Below are positions 16,671 to 24,671 of a DNA stretch of 64,000 nucleotides, one piece after another; position 1 is the first letter of the stretch, and the number at the start of each line of letters is the position of its first letter. The position numbers were made by a program, and so were the translations under genes. Source of the stretch: Streptomyces caatingaensis (GTDB lineage: Bacteria; Actinomycetota; Actinomycetes; Streptomycetales; Streptomycetaceae); the NCBI RefSeq assembly GCF_001187435.1, contig NZ_LFXA01000010.1, positions 1-64,000 of the forward strand, given 5' to 3'. The notes under the pieces were generated by a model. The model was not told where the DNA came from, did not search any database, and saw nothing but the letters and a program-made list of their open reading frames with translations.

Positions 16671-18245
16671 ATGTCGCGCGCACAGTCGGCGCCCGCCGTG
16701 GACGTTGCCGACCCAACGCCGCCCCGCAAGCAGGCGGTTCTGGTCTTCATCGGACTGATGCTCGCCATGCTGCTGGGCACCTTGGACACCCAGATCGTCG
16801 CCACGGCGATGCCGACCATCAGCGGCGATCTCGGCGGCGTCGAGCAGTTCGCCTGGGTCAGCACCGCGTATCTGCTGACCTTCAGCGTGGTCACGCCGCT
16901 CTATGGGAAGCTTGGCGACCTCTTCGGACGCAAGCGGGTCTTCGTCTTCGCCATCGTGATTTTCTTAGTCGGATCAGCCCTGTGCGGCGCCGCCGGGTCG
17001 ATGACTCAACTCATCATTTTCCGCGCCGTACAGGGCATCGGCGGCGGGGGGCTCACTGTCTCGATCTTCGCGATCCTCGGCGATCTGTTCAGCCCCCGTG
17101 AAGGCGCCCGCTACCAGAGCTACGCGACGGCCACCTTCGCCGCCTCCAGCGTCAGCGGTCCGCTGCTGGGCGGACTGATCACCGATCATCTCGGATGGCG
17201 CTGGGTCTTCTACATCAACATGCCGGTCGGCGCGATCGCCCTGTTCATGGTGATCACTTTCCTCTCGCTGCCGGGCCATCGCGGGACCCCGCGCGTCGAC
17301 TACGCCGGCATCGTCACCCTAGGTGGCGCGGTGAGCTGCCTGGTACTGCTAACCAACTGGGCAGGGACCAAGTACGCATGGAGCTCCACGGTCATCATCG
17401 GGCTGGCAAGCGCCGTCCTCGTCCTGGGCCTGCTCTGGTTCGCCGCGGAGCGCCGGACGACTGATCCGGTAGTGCCGCTACGCATGTTCGACAGCTCCAC
17501 CTTCAGCATCTCCAACGTCGTGGCATTCGTCGGCGGGTTCATCTCCATCGGCGCACTGAACTACCTCGCGCTCTATCTGCAGATGGTGACGGGGACCAGC
17601 CCGCAGAACGCCGGCCTGCTGATGCTTCCGATGACGGCCGGCATGCTCCTGGCCACCATGGCCACCGGCCACTTCATGGCCAAGACGGGCCAGTACAAGT
17701 GGTATCCGACCGCGAGCATGGCCGTGTCTGCTCTCGCGCTGTACCTGCTGTCGACCATGACGATCAGCACAAGCCTCGCCGTCACCTCGGTCTTCATGGC
17801 CGTACTCGGCCTGGGCGCCGGTCTCTCCCAGCAGGTCACGGTAGTCGCCTCGCAGAGCGCGGTGGAGGTGCGCGACATCGGCGCAGCGACTTCGACCGTC
17901 ACTTTCACCAGGATGCTGGGCACATCGATCGGAGCCTCGGTCTTCGGCGCGATCCTCAACAACGGGCTCGCCGACAATGCGTCCAAGCTCAGCCACGGCG
18001 TGTCCATCAGCCCGGAGGCCGTGCGCCGACTGCCGGAAGCCGCCCAGGACGCCTACACCGCGGCGTATGCCGACTCCCTGTCCACGGTCTTCCTCACAGC
18101 CCTGCCAGTCACCCTTGTGGGCCTGGCCTTTGCGCTCTTCCTCAAGAAGCTCCCACTCCGCTCCGGCGGCGGTCCCGGTAAGGGGCCGGGCGGCCCTGGC
18201 AAGGGCCCCGGTGGCTCGGACGGACCCGGGGACGGGAGGGCCTGA
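16671..18245 (+). CDS. MFS drug exporter, DHA2 (14-TM) family
   Basis: A 524-residue major facilitator of the EmrB/QacA type. It has about 14 hydrophobic segments, the motif GKLGDLFGRKRVF in the first cytoplasmic loop, and LDTQIVATAMPTISGDLGG in the first helix pair, both typical of DHA2 drug/proton antiporters. It probably exports the cluster product and gives self-resistance. AAGGAGGG lies directly upstream of the ATG. The leucine codon at 16965-16967 (codon 99) is TTA, so translation may depend on the bldA tRNA and be limited to late growth. The C-terminus is a Gly/Pro/Lys-rich tail. The promoter is overlapped by two operator-like palindromes. Confidence 0.9.
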   Translation: MSRAQSAPAVDVADPTPPRKQAVLVFIGLMLAMLLGTLDTQIVATAMPTISGDLGGVEQFAWVSTAYLLTFSVVTPLYGKLGDLFGRKRVFVFAIVIFLVGSALCGAAGSMTQLIIFRAVQGIGGGGLTVSIFAILGDLFSPREGARYQSYATATFAASSVSGPLLGGLITDHLGWRWVFYINMPVGAIALFMVITFLSLPGHRGTPRVDYAGIVTLGGAVSCLVLLTNWAGTKYAWSSTVIIGLASAVLVLGLLWFAAERRTTDPVVPLRMFDSSTFSISNVVAFVGGFISIGALNYLALYLQMVTGTSPQNAGLLMLPMTAGMLLATMATGHFMAKTGQYKWYPTASMAVSALALYLLSTMTISTSLAVTSVFMAVLGLGAGLSQQVTVVASQSAVEVRDIGAATSTVTFTRMLGTSIGASVFGAILNNGLADNASKLSHGVSISPEAVRRLPEAAQDAYTAAYADSLSTVFLTALPVTLVGLAFALFLKKLPLRSGGGPGKGPGGPGKGPGGSDGPGDGRA

Positions 18246-18291
18246 GACGCAGCAGGCGACGTCGTAACCCCGCCACCTACGTGACAACGGC

Positions 18292-18324
18292 GCGTGTCCC
18301 GCGAGAAGTTCTCGCAGGACACGC
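18292..18324. terminator. bidirectional hairpin terminator
   Basis: A 16-base arm from GCGTGTCC through GCGAGAA pairs with its complement with one mismatch. It lies between the exporter and the convergent methyltransferase. Confidence 0.75.
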
Positions 18325-18348
18325 GCTGTTCTACCGCTCCGGCCTACG

Positions 18349-19338
18349 TCACTTGCGGCCGATCACCACCGTGTGCGTGCTCAGCAACGGTTCCGCGCAT
18401 ATCTCCGAGAACCCCGCAGCGCGCATCCACTTCTCGCAGTCGACGGATCGATACTCCGAACCCATTGGACTGACCAGCCGCATATAGAGGCTGTACAGCA
18501 CGCGCTGTGCATCCCGCCGCTCGTCGTCGATCATGCGGTCGTAGATCAGCAGCATCCCGCCGGGACGCAGTGCCTCGTAGGCGCGCCGCACCAGTTTCTC
18601 GCGCTCGGAGTTCTCCCAGCCGTGCAGCACCTGGCCGTAGATCAGCACGTCCGCCTCGGGGATCGGGTCGGCGAAAAGGTCTCCGCCGACAAACCCGACC
18701 CGTCCCGTCATCCCGATTTCCGCCAAGTGCTCCTCAAGGAACTGTTGTGCCGAAGGACGCTCAAAGCAGTAGCCGCTCAGATGCGGGTGGGCGCTCACGA
18801 GCACCGCCGCGAGGTGCCCCCGGGCCCCTCCAAGGTCACCGACGTCCTTGAAGCCGCTCCAGTCGAAGCGCTCGGCGAAGTCCTTGCCGACCCGGCTGCT
18901 CAGCCGGTCCATCACGTCCACGTATGCCTTGAAGCGCGTCTGGTCCTCGTGAGACTTGGCCACGAACCCACCACGTGGCTGGGCCTCCACCTCTCCCGTA
19001 CGCAGCCCCTTGGTCAGTTGCCCCCACGCCTGCTGGAAGGAACCGGTGACCAGCGGGGCGTACTCGCCCAGGTACGTACCCCGACCGCGGTCCAGATAGT
19101 GTTCCGCCACGAGGGCATTCCGGTACCTCCCCGCGTCCTTGGTCAGCATGCCGAGGCCGACGAGTGCGTCCAGAAAGTCCAACGAGAACCGCTCGTGCAG
19201 ACCCAGCCGGTTCCGCAGCTCAAGCTCGGTCAGAGGACCTTCAGCCAGTGCGCTGAACACATCCAGCTCCAGAGCGCTATGCAGCACCTCGGTCTGACAG
19301 ACGAGCGTCGCCAGGCGCAGGATCGGCTCGGGACCCAC
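18349..19338 (-). CDS. SAM-dependent O-methyltransferase (COMT-like), N-terminus uncertain
   Basis: At least 329 residues of an O-methyltransferase with SAM motif DLGGARGHLAAVL, VLIYGQVLHGWEN and GGMLLIYDRMIDDE, the third in the cluster and closest in wording to the second. The frame opens at a GTG (19338) without a ribosome binding site. An ATG at 19376 has a good AGGGAGAA site and would add MGSTNADIFSLPR, but it is out of frame; one extra C in the C run at 19340-19344 would join the two. A missing base in the sequence is therefore likely, giving a protein of about 342 residues. It is the last recognisable cluster gene on this side. Confidence 0.83.
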   Translation of the reverse strand: MGPEPILRLATLVCQTEVLHSALELDVFSALAEGPLTELELRNRLGLHERFSLDFLDALVGLGMLTKDAGRYRNALVAEHYLDRGRGTYLGEYAPLVTGSFQQAWGQLTKGLRTGEVEAQPRGGFVAKSHEDQTRFKAYVDVMDRLSSRVGKDFAERFDWSGFKDVGDLGGARGHLAAVLVSAHPHLSGYCFERPSAQQFLEEHLAEIGMTGRVGFVGGDLFADPIPEADVLIYGQVLHGWENSEREKLVRRAYEALRPGGMLLIYDRMIDDERRDAQRVLYSLYMRLVSPMGSEYRSVDCEKWMRAAGFSEICAEPLLSTHTVVIGRK

Positions 19339-19694
19339 CGGGGGAGGCTGAAGATGTCCGCATTCGTGCTGCCCATGTACTTCTCCCTGTAAGGGTTGAC
19401 GGTAGGCGCATCGTGTGTGGTCCGGCTTGTGTCCTGATGGCGGGCGACTGGCTCTTGTAGCGTCTGCCCTGAATGCCGATGGCCCACGATGCGACTGAGT
19501 CGCGAGCCGCTGCTGACATCGTCCAGAGCATGTCCATCAGAGGGATCAGACGCATTGCGGTCGACCGCCTGCTGCGGGCGGTCTGGAATGGACTGGTGGC
19601 CCTCGGGATGTTGTACGTGACCGGGGAGACGGCCCCGGCTGACCCCGTGATGGGTTTGCCTGAAGCATCTGCGGGGCTCTGATGAGCCATACAA

Positions 19695-19737
19695 AGGGCC
19701 TCTCAACCCGATTGTTCAGTCCGGGTTGAGAGGCCCT
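19695..19737 (-). terminator. strong hairpin terminator
   Basis: A perfect 16-bp stem (AGGGCCTCTCAACCCG with its complement) and an 11-base loop, followed on the minus strand by TTTGT. It probably ends transcription of the RNA methyltransferase gene to its right. Confidence 0.8.
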
Positions 19738-19764
19738 CCACACCCTCCGTCCGCCTCGCCAACG

Positions 19765-19802
19765 AGCGTCAGGAGAGCGTCACGAGCGTCATTTCAGCGT
19801 CA
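19765..19802. repeat. four AGCGTCA heptamers in two 4-bp-spaced pairs
   Basis: AGCGTCA occurs at 19765, 19776, 19785 and 19796. Within each pair the heptamers are separated by four bases, an 11-base periodicity like SARP activator sites, although the sequence differs from the usual TCGAG core. No promoter fits obviously on either strand. Confidence 0.6.
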
Positions 19803-19858
19803 GAATTTCGCCCCTAACGCCCATAGCGCACATAATGCACACCTGGTAAAACCGCAGG

Positions 19859-21196
19859 TCAGACGCGGTTTCCCGTGGGCTTAAGGATCGCCACGCACTC
19901 CACGTGATGGGTCATCGGGAACAGATCGAACGCCCGCAGCGTCACCGGCCGGTACCCCTCCGCCGCGAAGTACTTCAAGTCCCGCGCCAGCGCCGCCGGG
20001 TCGCAGGCCACGTAGGCGATGCGGCGGGCGCCCAGGCCCGCCAGGTGGCGGACCGTCTCCTTGCCGGCGCCTGCCCTCGGGGGGTCGAGGACGACGATGT
20101 CGGCGGAGTCGATGCCGGTGCGGGGGAGGACGGATTCGACCTTGCCGTGTTCGATGCGGACGCGGTCGAGGTCCTGGAGGTTGTGGCGGGCGTCCTCGAC
20201 GGCGCGCTTGTTGGATTCGATGCCGAGGACGGCGCCCTTGTCGCCGACGCGTTCGGCGAGGGCGCCGGCGAAGAGGCCGACGCCGCAGTAGAGGTCGAGG
20301 GCCATGTCGCCCTTGCGGGGCATGAGGCCCTGCATGACGGCCTGGACGAGGGTGTCGGCGGCCTTGGGGTGGACCTGCCAGAAGCCGCCCTCGGCGACGC
20401 GCCAGGTGCGGTCGGCGGCGCGTTCGCGGACGAAGGGACGGCCGTGGACGCGGTGGATCCGGTGGTCCTTCTCGCCCACGCGGAGGACGGAGACGGGCTT
20501 GTCGAGTTCGACGAGGGGGAGGCGGCCGCCGGGGCGCGGGGTGAGGACGACCTGGCGGTCGCCGGAGCCGGTGGCGGCGATGGCCTCGACGGAGGCGATC
20601 CCGGGCCAGGAGCGGCGCTCGACCCCGAGTTCCGTGACACCGGGGGCGGCGATGAGGCAGCGGTCGATGGGCTGGACCTCGTGGGAGCGGTGCTTGCGCA
20701 GGCCCGCGCGGCCCTCGGGGTCGACGGCGTACTGGACGCGGGTGCGCCAGGCGGGCACTTCGCCGGCGGGCACCTTGTCGCCCTCGGCGGGGACGACGGT
20801 GCCGTCCCAGCCGGCCTCGTCGGGGGTCAGGCCCGCGAGGCGGCGCAGCTGTTCGGCGACGACCTCGCCCTTGAGGCGGCGCTGGGCGCCCGGCTTGGCG
20901 TGCTGCCAGTCGCAGCCGCCGCACTTGCCGGGGCCGGAGAAAGGGCAGGGGGCCGGCACGCGGTCCTTGGACGCCTCCAGCACCTCCACCGCGTCCGCGC
21001 GCAGGAAGCGGGAGGTCTCCTCGCCCTCGGTGACGCGGGCGACCACGCGCTCGCCGGGGAGGGTGTGCCGGACGAAGAGGACGCGGCCCGTCTCCGTCCG
21101 GGCGACGCAGTGGCCCCCGTGGGCGACCGGTCCGACCTCGACCTCGTACTCCTCGCCGACCAGCGACTTCGTCGGTTCCGTCGGGTCCGTCTGCAT
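19859..21196 (-). CDS. TRAM-domain class I SAM-dependent RNA methyltransferase (RumA/TrmA-like)
   Basis: A 445-residue RNA uracil-5-methyltransferase homologue. An N-terminal TRAM domain (about 12-70) is followed by a cysteine cluster CPFSGPGKCGGCDWQH that could bind an iron-sulfur cluster. Next come the SAM motif LDLYCGVGLFAG, the motif VVLDPPRAGAGKE and the catalytic cysteine in YVACDPAALARDL. It probably modifies rRNA or tRNA. CAGGAG precedes the start. It is the first core gene beside the polyketide cluster; whether the target is a 23S or tRNA uridine cannot be told. Confidence 0.9.
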   Translation of the reverse strand: MQTDPTEPTKSLVGEEYEVEVGPVAHGGHCVARTETGRVLFVRHTLPGERVVARVTEGEETSRFLRADAVEVLEASKDRVPAPCPFSGPGKCGGCDWQHAKPGAQRRLKGEVVAEQLRRLAGLTPDEAGWDGTVVPAEGDKVPAGEVPAWRTRVQYAVDPEGRAGLRKHRSHEVQPIDRCLIAAPGVTELGVERRSWPGIASVEAIAATGSGDRQVVLTPRPGGRLPLVELDKPVSVLRVGEKDHRIHRVHGRPFVRERAADRTWRVAEGGFWQVHPKAADTLVQAVMQGLMPRKGDMALDLYCGVGLFAGALAERVGDKGAVLGIESNKRAVEDARHNLQDLDRVRIEHGKVESVLPRTGIDSADIVVLDPPRAGAGKETVRHLAGLGARRIAYVACDPAALARDLKYFAAEGYRPVTLRAFDLFPMTHHVECVAILKPTGNRV

Positions 21197-21219
21197 GGGG
21201 GAAGAGCTCCTGGGGGTCG

Positions 21220-21259
21220 GTGGTGCGGCAGCCGTTCAGTCTACGGCCCGCCGCACCAC
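21220..21259 (-). terminator. possible hairpin between permease and RNA methyltransferase
   Basis: GTGGTGCGGC pairs with GCCGCACCAC across a 20-base loop, just downstream of the APC permease stop and upstream of the methyltransferase. It may be an attenuator or a weak terminator. Confidence 0.45.
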
Positions 21260-21271
21260 TCGCCTCACCGG

Positions 21272-23323
21272 CTACTTCTTCGTGGCGGCCTTCTCCTTGC
21301 GGGGCTGCGCCACGGGGCCGCGCCGCACGGAACCCGGGGCGTTCCACTCGGCGCGCTTGCGGGCGCGACGGCGGGCGGCCTCGGAGGAGTCGAGCTGCCA
21401 GGGGACGGAGGTCACCATGACGCCCGGCGTGAACAGCAGACGGCCCTTGAGGCGCAGGGCGCTCTGGTTGTGCAGCAGGTGCTCGTACCAGTGGCCGACC
21501 ACGTACTCGGGGATGTAGACGCTGACCACGTCGCGCGGGCTCTCCTTGCGGAGCGACTTCACGTAGTCGATGACCGGGCGGGTGATCTCGCGGTACGGGG
21601 AGTCGAGGATCTTCAGCGGGACGTCCATGCCCCGCTCGTGCCACTCGTCGCGCAGCATCTTGGTCTCGGCCGGGTCGACGCTGATGCTCAGCGCCTCCAG
21701 GGTGTCCGAGCGCATCAGCTTGGCGTAGCCGAGGGCGCGGAGGGTCGGCTTGTGGACCTTGGAGACCAGGACGATGGAGTGCACCCGGGACGGGCGGACG
21801 GCCTGCTCGTCGCCCTCGTCGGTCAGGGCGATCTCCTCGGCGACCCGGTCGTAGTGGCGGCGGATCGCGGTCATGGTGGCGTAGAAGATCACCATGCCCA
21901 GCAGGGCGACCCAGGCGCCGTGGGTGAACTTCGTCAGCAGGACGACGACGAGGACCAGGCCGGTGAGGAAGGCGCCGAAGGTGTTGATCGCCCGGGAGCG
22001 GATCATGTGGCGGCGCTTGGCCGGGTCGGTCTCGGTCCGCAGGTGGCGGTTCCAGTGCCGGACCATGCCGGTCTGGCTGAGGGTGAAGGAGACGAAGACG
22101 CCGACGATGTAGAGCTGGATCAGCTTGGTGGAGTCGGCGCCGTAGATGTAGGTGAGGACGGCGGCGGCGCCGGCCAGCAGCACGATGCCGTTGGAGAAGG
22201 CGAGCCGGTCGCCGCGGGTGTGCAGCTGGCGCGGCAGGTAGCGGTCCTGGGCGAGGATCGAGCCGAGCAGCGGGAAGCCGTTGTAGGCGGTGTTCGCGGC
22301 CAGGAAGAGGACGAGCGCGGTGGCCGCGGCCAGGATGACGAAGAGGAACGATCCGCTTCCGAAGACGGCCTCGGCGACCTGCGAGATCACCGGGTTCTGG
22401 GTGTAGCCGTCACCGACCGGGGTGCCGTTCCTCAGCAGCTCGGTGGCCGGGTTCTCGGCCATGCGCACCTTGGTCGCCATGGCCAGGGCGATGATGCCGC
22501 AGAACATGGTGACGGCCAGGCCGCCCATCAGGGCCAGGGTCGTGGCGGCGTTCTTCGACTTCGGCTTGCGGAAGGCGGGGACGCCGTTGCTGATGGCCTC
22601 GACGCCGGTGAGCGCGGCGCAGCCGGAGGAGAAGGCCCGCAGCAGCAGGAAGACCAGCGCGAAGCCGGCCAGGCCCTGGTGCTCGGCGTTGATGGTGTAG
22701 TCGGCGGTGGGGGCCTTCATGGTGTCGCCCGCGACCAGGCCGCGGTAGGCGCCCCAGGCGATCATCAGGAAGACGCCGCCGACGAAGACGTAGGTCGGGA
22801 TCGCGAAGAGCTTGCCGGACTCCTTGACGCCGCGCAGGTTCATCAGGGTGAGCAGCACGATCACCGCGATGGCGCAGGCGGTCTTGTGCTCGACGATGAA
22901 GGGCACGGCGGAGCCGAGGTTCTCGATGCCGGAGGCGATGGAGACCGCGACGGTCAGGACGTAGTCGACGAGCAGGGCGCTGGCGACGGTGAGGCCGGCC
23001 TTGGGGCCGAGGTTGGTGGTGGCGACCTCGTAGTCGCCGCCGCCGCTGGGGTAGGCGTGGACGTTCTGGCGGTACGAGGCGACCACCGTGAACATCAGCA
23101 CGACGACGGCGACGGCGATCCACGGGCTGTACTTGTAGGCCGACACGCCGGCCACGGAGAGGACGAGGAGCACTTCGCCCGGCGCGTACGCCACCGAGGA
23201 GAGCGGGTCGGACGCGAAGACGGGGAGTGCGATGCGCTTGGGAAGAAGGGTCTCTCCGAGCTTGTCGCTGCGCAGCGCCTGCCCGATGAGGATCCGTTTC
23301 GGCAGGTCGGTCAATTTGGACAC
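21272..23323 (-). CDS. APC-superfamily permease, possibly potassium-related
   Basis: A 683-residue integral membrane protein with about 12 transmembrane helices (for example VFASDPLSSVAYAPGEVLLV, SGGGDYEVATTNLGPKAGL, AFSSGCAALTGVEAISNGVP) and a cytosolic C-terminal region of about 170 residues (IVLVSKVHKPTLRALGYAKL). This architecture resembles the large APC permeases that include KimA potassium importers more than small amino acid transporters. In many actinomycetes such a gene lies beside TrkA-type proteins; here two trkA-like genes occur 12 kb to the right. The substrate is not certain. ATG start at 23323, lys-rich C-terminus. Confidence 0.8.
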   Translation of the reverse strand: MSKLTDLPKRILIGQALRSDKLGETLLPKRIALPVFASDPLSSVAYAPGEVLLVLSVAGVSAYKYSPWIAVAVVVLMFTVVASYRQNVHAYPSGGGDYEVATTNLGPKAGLTVASALLVDYVLTVAVSIASGIENLGSAVPFIVEHKTACAIAVIVLLTLMNLRGVKESGKLFAIPTYVFVGGVFLMIAWGAYRGLVAGDTMKAPTADYTINAEHQGLAGFALVFLLLRAFSSGCAALTGVEAISNGVPAFRKPKSKNAATTLALMGGLAVTMFCGIIALAMATKVRMAENPATELLRNGTPVGDGYTQNPVISQVAEAVFGSGSFLFVILAAATALVLFLAANTAYNGFPLLGSILAQDRYLPRQLHTRGDRLAFSNGIVLLAGAAAVLTYIYGADSTKLIQLYIVGVFVSFTLSQTGMVRHWNRHLRTETDPAKRRHMIRSRAINTFGAFLTGLVLVVVLLTKFTHGAWVALLGMVIFYATMTAIRRHYDRVAEEIALTDEGDEQAVRPSRVHSIVLVSKVHKPTLRALGYAKLMRSDTLEALSISVDPAETKMLRDEWHERGMDVPLKILDSPYREITRPVIDYVKSLRKESPRDVVSVYIPEYVVGHWYEHLLHNQSALRLKGRLLFTPGVMVTSVPWQLDSSEAARRRARKRAEWNAPGSVRRGPVAQPRKEKAATKK

Positions 23324-23429
23324 CCGAGGATGGTAAGGGGTCCGTATTGACCGCGCCCACCCGCCACCCGCCGGTAACGGAAAACGCCTTCCGTGACGAT
23401 CACCGGGCTCCGGCGGGTGGCGCGAGGGG

Positions 23430-24671
23430 TCAGATGGGGAGGCGTGCCGGGAGGGACCGGTGGCCGTTGGAGATGAAGGAGTCGACGGGTTCCAGCTGGT
23501 CCGGGGCGACGGCGAGGGTCAGCCCGGGGAACCGTTCGAACAGGGCGGGCAGGGCGACCGCCGCCTCCAGCCGGGCCAGCGGGGCGCCGATGCAGAAGTG
23601 GACACCGTGGCCGAAGGCGAGGTGCTCCTTCGTGGCACGCGTCACATCGAAGACGTCGGGCCGGGTGCCCTCGCCGTACCGCTCCGGGTCGCGGCCGGCG
23701 GCGGCGTACGCGGCGAGGATCGCGTCACCCTTGCGCAGGGTGACGCCCCCGTCGATCTCGATGTCCTCGACGGCGTAGCGCAGCGGCAGGTTGGCGACCG
23801 GCGCCTGGACGCGGAGGGTCTCCTCGACGACGTCGTCCCAGCCGGCCTTGCCCGCGCGGACCAGGGCGAGCTGGTCGGGATGGGTCAGGAGGGCGTGGAC
23901 GGCGTTGTCGAGGAGGTTGACGGTGGTCTCGTGGCCGGCGCTGATGACCAGCAGGAGGGTGTCGAGGAGCTCCTGCTCGCTGAGCCGGGTGTCGCCCTCC
24001 TCCTCCCGCGCGGAGATGAGCGCGCTGGTCATGTCGTCGCCGGGCTCGGCGCGCTTGGCGGCGACGAGTTCGCCCAGCAGCCGGTACATCTCGGCGTAGG
24101 TGGCGGTGACCTCGGCGGGGTCGGCGGAGGTGTGGAAGATCGAGTCGACGACCCGGCGCAGTCCGGTGCGCAGGCCCTCGTCCTCGACGCCCATCAGCTC
24201 GCAGATGACCTGGATGGGCAGCGGGTAGGCGTAGCCCTCGCGCAGGTCCACGGTGGCGCCGGGGCCGTGGGCGGCGAGGCCGTCCAGGAGCCCGGCGGTG
24301 ATCTTCTCGATGCGGGGGCGCATGGCGGCGGTGCGGCGGGCGGTGAGGGCCTTGGCGACGAGGCTGCGCAGCCGGCGGTGGTCACTGCCGTAGGCGGTGA
24401 ACATGTTCTGCACGGCGACCCAGGTGAACAGCGGCCACTCCGGGGAGATCTCGCCGTTGATCCAGGCGGGCCAGTGCCGGCGCGGGTCCTTGGAGACGCG
24501 GGGGTCGGTGAGCAGGCGCTTCAGCAGCGCCTGGGAGCTCACCGCCCATGCCACCACGCCACCAGGGAGTTCCACGGGGGTCGCCGGCCCCCGGGAGCGG
24601 ACGCGGGCGGCCTCGCCGTGGACGTCCCGGCCGGAGGGGTCGATCCGGAGGGGCGGGAGGGAGGATTCCAT
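23430..24671 (-). CDS. cytochrome P450 (conservon-associated)
   Basis: A 413-residue bacterial class I P450. It has the I-helix oxygen motif VISAGHETT, an intact ExxR in EETLR, and the heme-ligand loop FGHGVHFCIGAPLAR. It is the last gene of the conservon operon and resembles CYP154-type enzymes by context; substrate unknown. The ATG at 24671 lies inside the 3' end of the preceding P450 frame, overlapping by 133 bases in a different frame. A function with the neighbouring polyketide cluster is possible but not supported by position, since core genes intervene. Confidence 0.9.
   Translation of the reverse strand: MESSLPPLRIDPSGRDVHGEAARVRSRGPATPVELPGGVVAWAVSSQALLKRLLTDPRVSKDPRRHWPAWINGEISPEWPLFTWVAVQNMFTAYGSDHRRLRSLVAKALTARRTAAMRPRIEKITAGLLDGLAAHGPGATVDLREGYAYPLPIQVICELMGVEDEGLRTGLRRVVDSIFHTSADPAEVTATYAEMYRLLGELVAAKRAEPGDDMTSALISAREEEGDTRLSEQELLDTLLLVISAGHETTVNLLDNAVHALLTHPDQLALVRAGKAGWDDVVEETLRVQAPVANLPLRYAVEDIEIDGGVTLRKGDAILAAYAAAGRDPERYGEGTRPDVFDVTRATKEHLAFGHGVHFCIGAPLARLEAAVALPALFERFPGLTLAVAPDQLEPVDSFISNGHRSLPARLPI

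Larger units (their letters stand above)
19339..19858. other. intergenic boundary between polyketide cluster and core genes
   Basis: About 520 bases without a convincing gene. Apart from the likely true methyltransferase start, it holds a strong hairpin (19695-19737) and a set of AGCGTCA heptamers (19765-19802). A 69-codon open frame at 19473-19682 has no ribosome binding site and no recognisable features. GC content rises visibly to the right of this stretch. Confidence 0.6.

Noticed and set aside
19473..19682. 69-codon plus-strand frame at the cluster edge
   Set aside because: No ribosome binding site, no recognisable features, and weak codon bias.
19904..23350. 1148-codon plus-strand open frame opposite the RNA methyltransferase and permease genes
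   Set aside because: It is the high-GC antisense shadow of two clear minus-strand genes; its translation is Ala/Gly/Asp/Val repetitive without domains.
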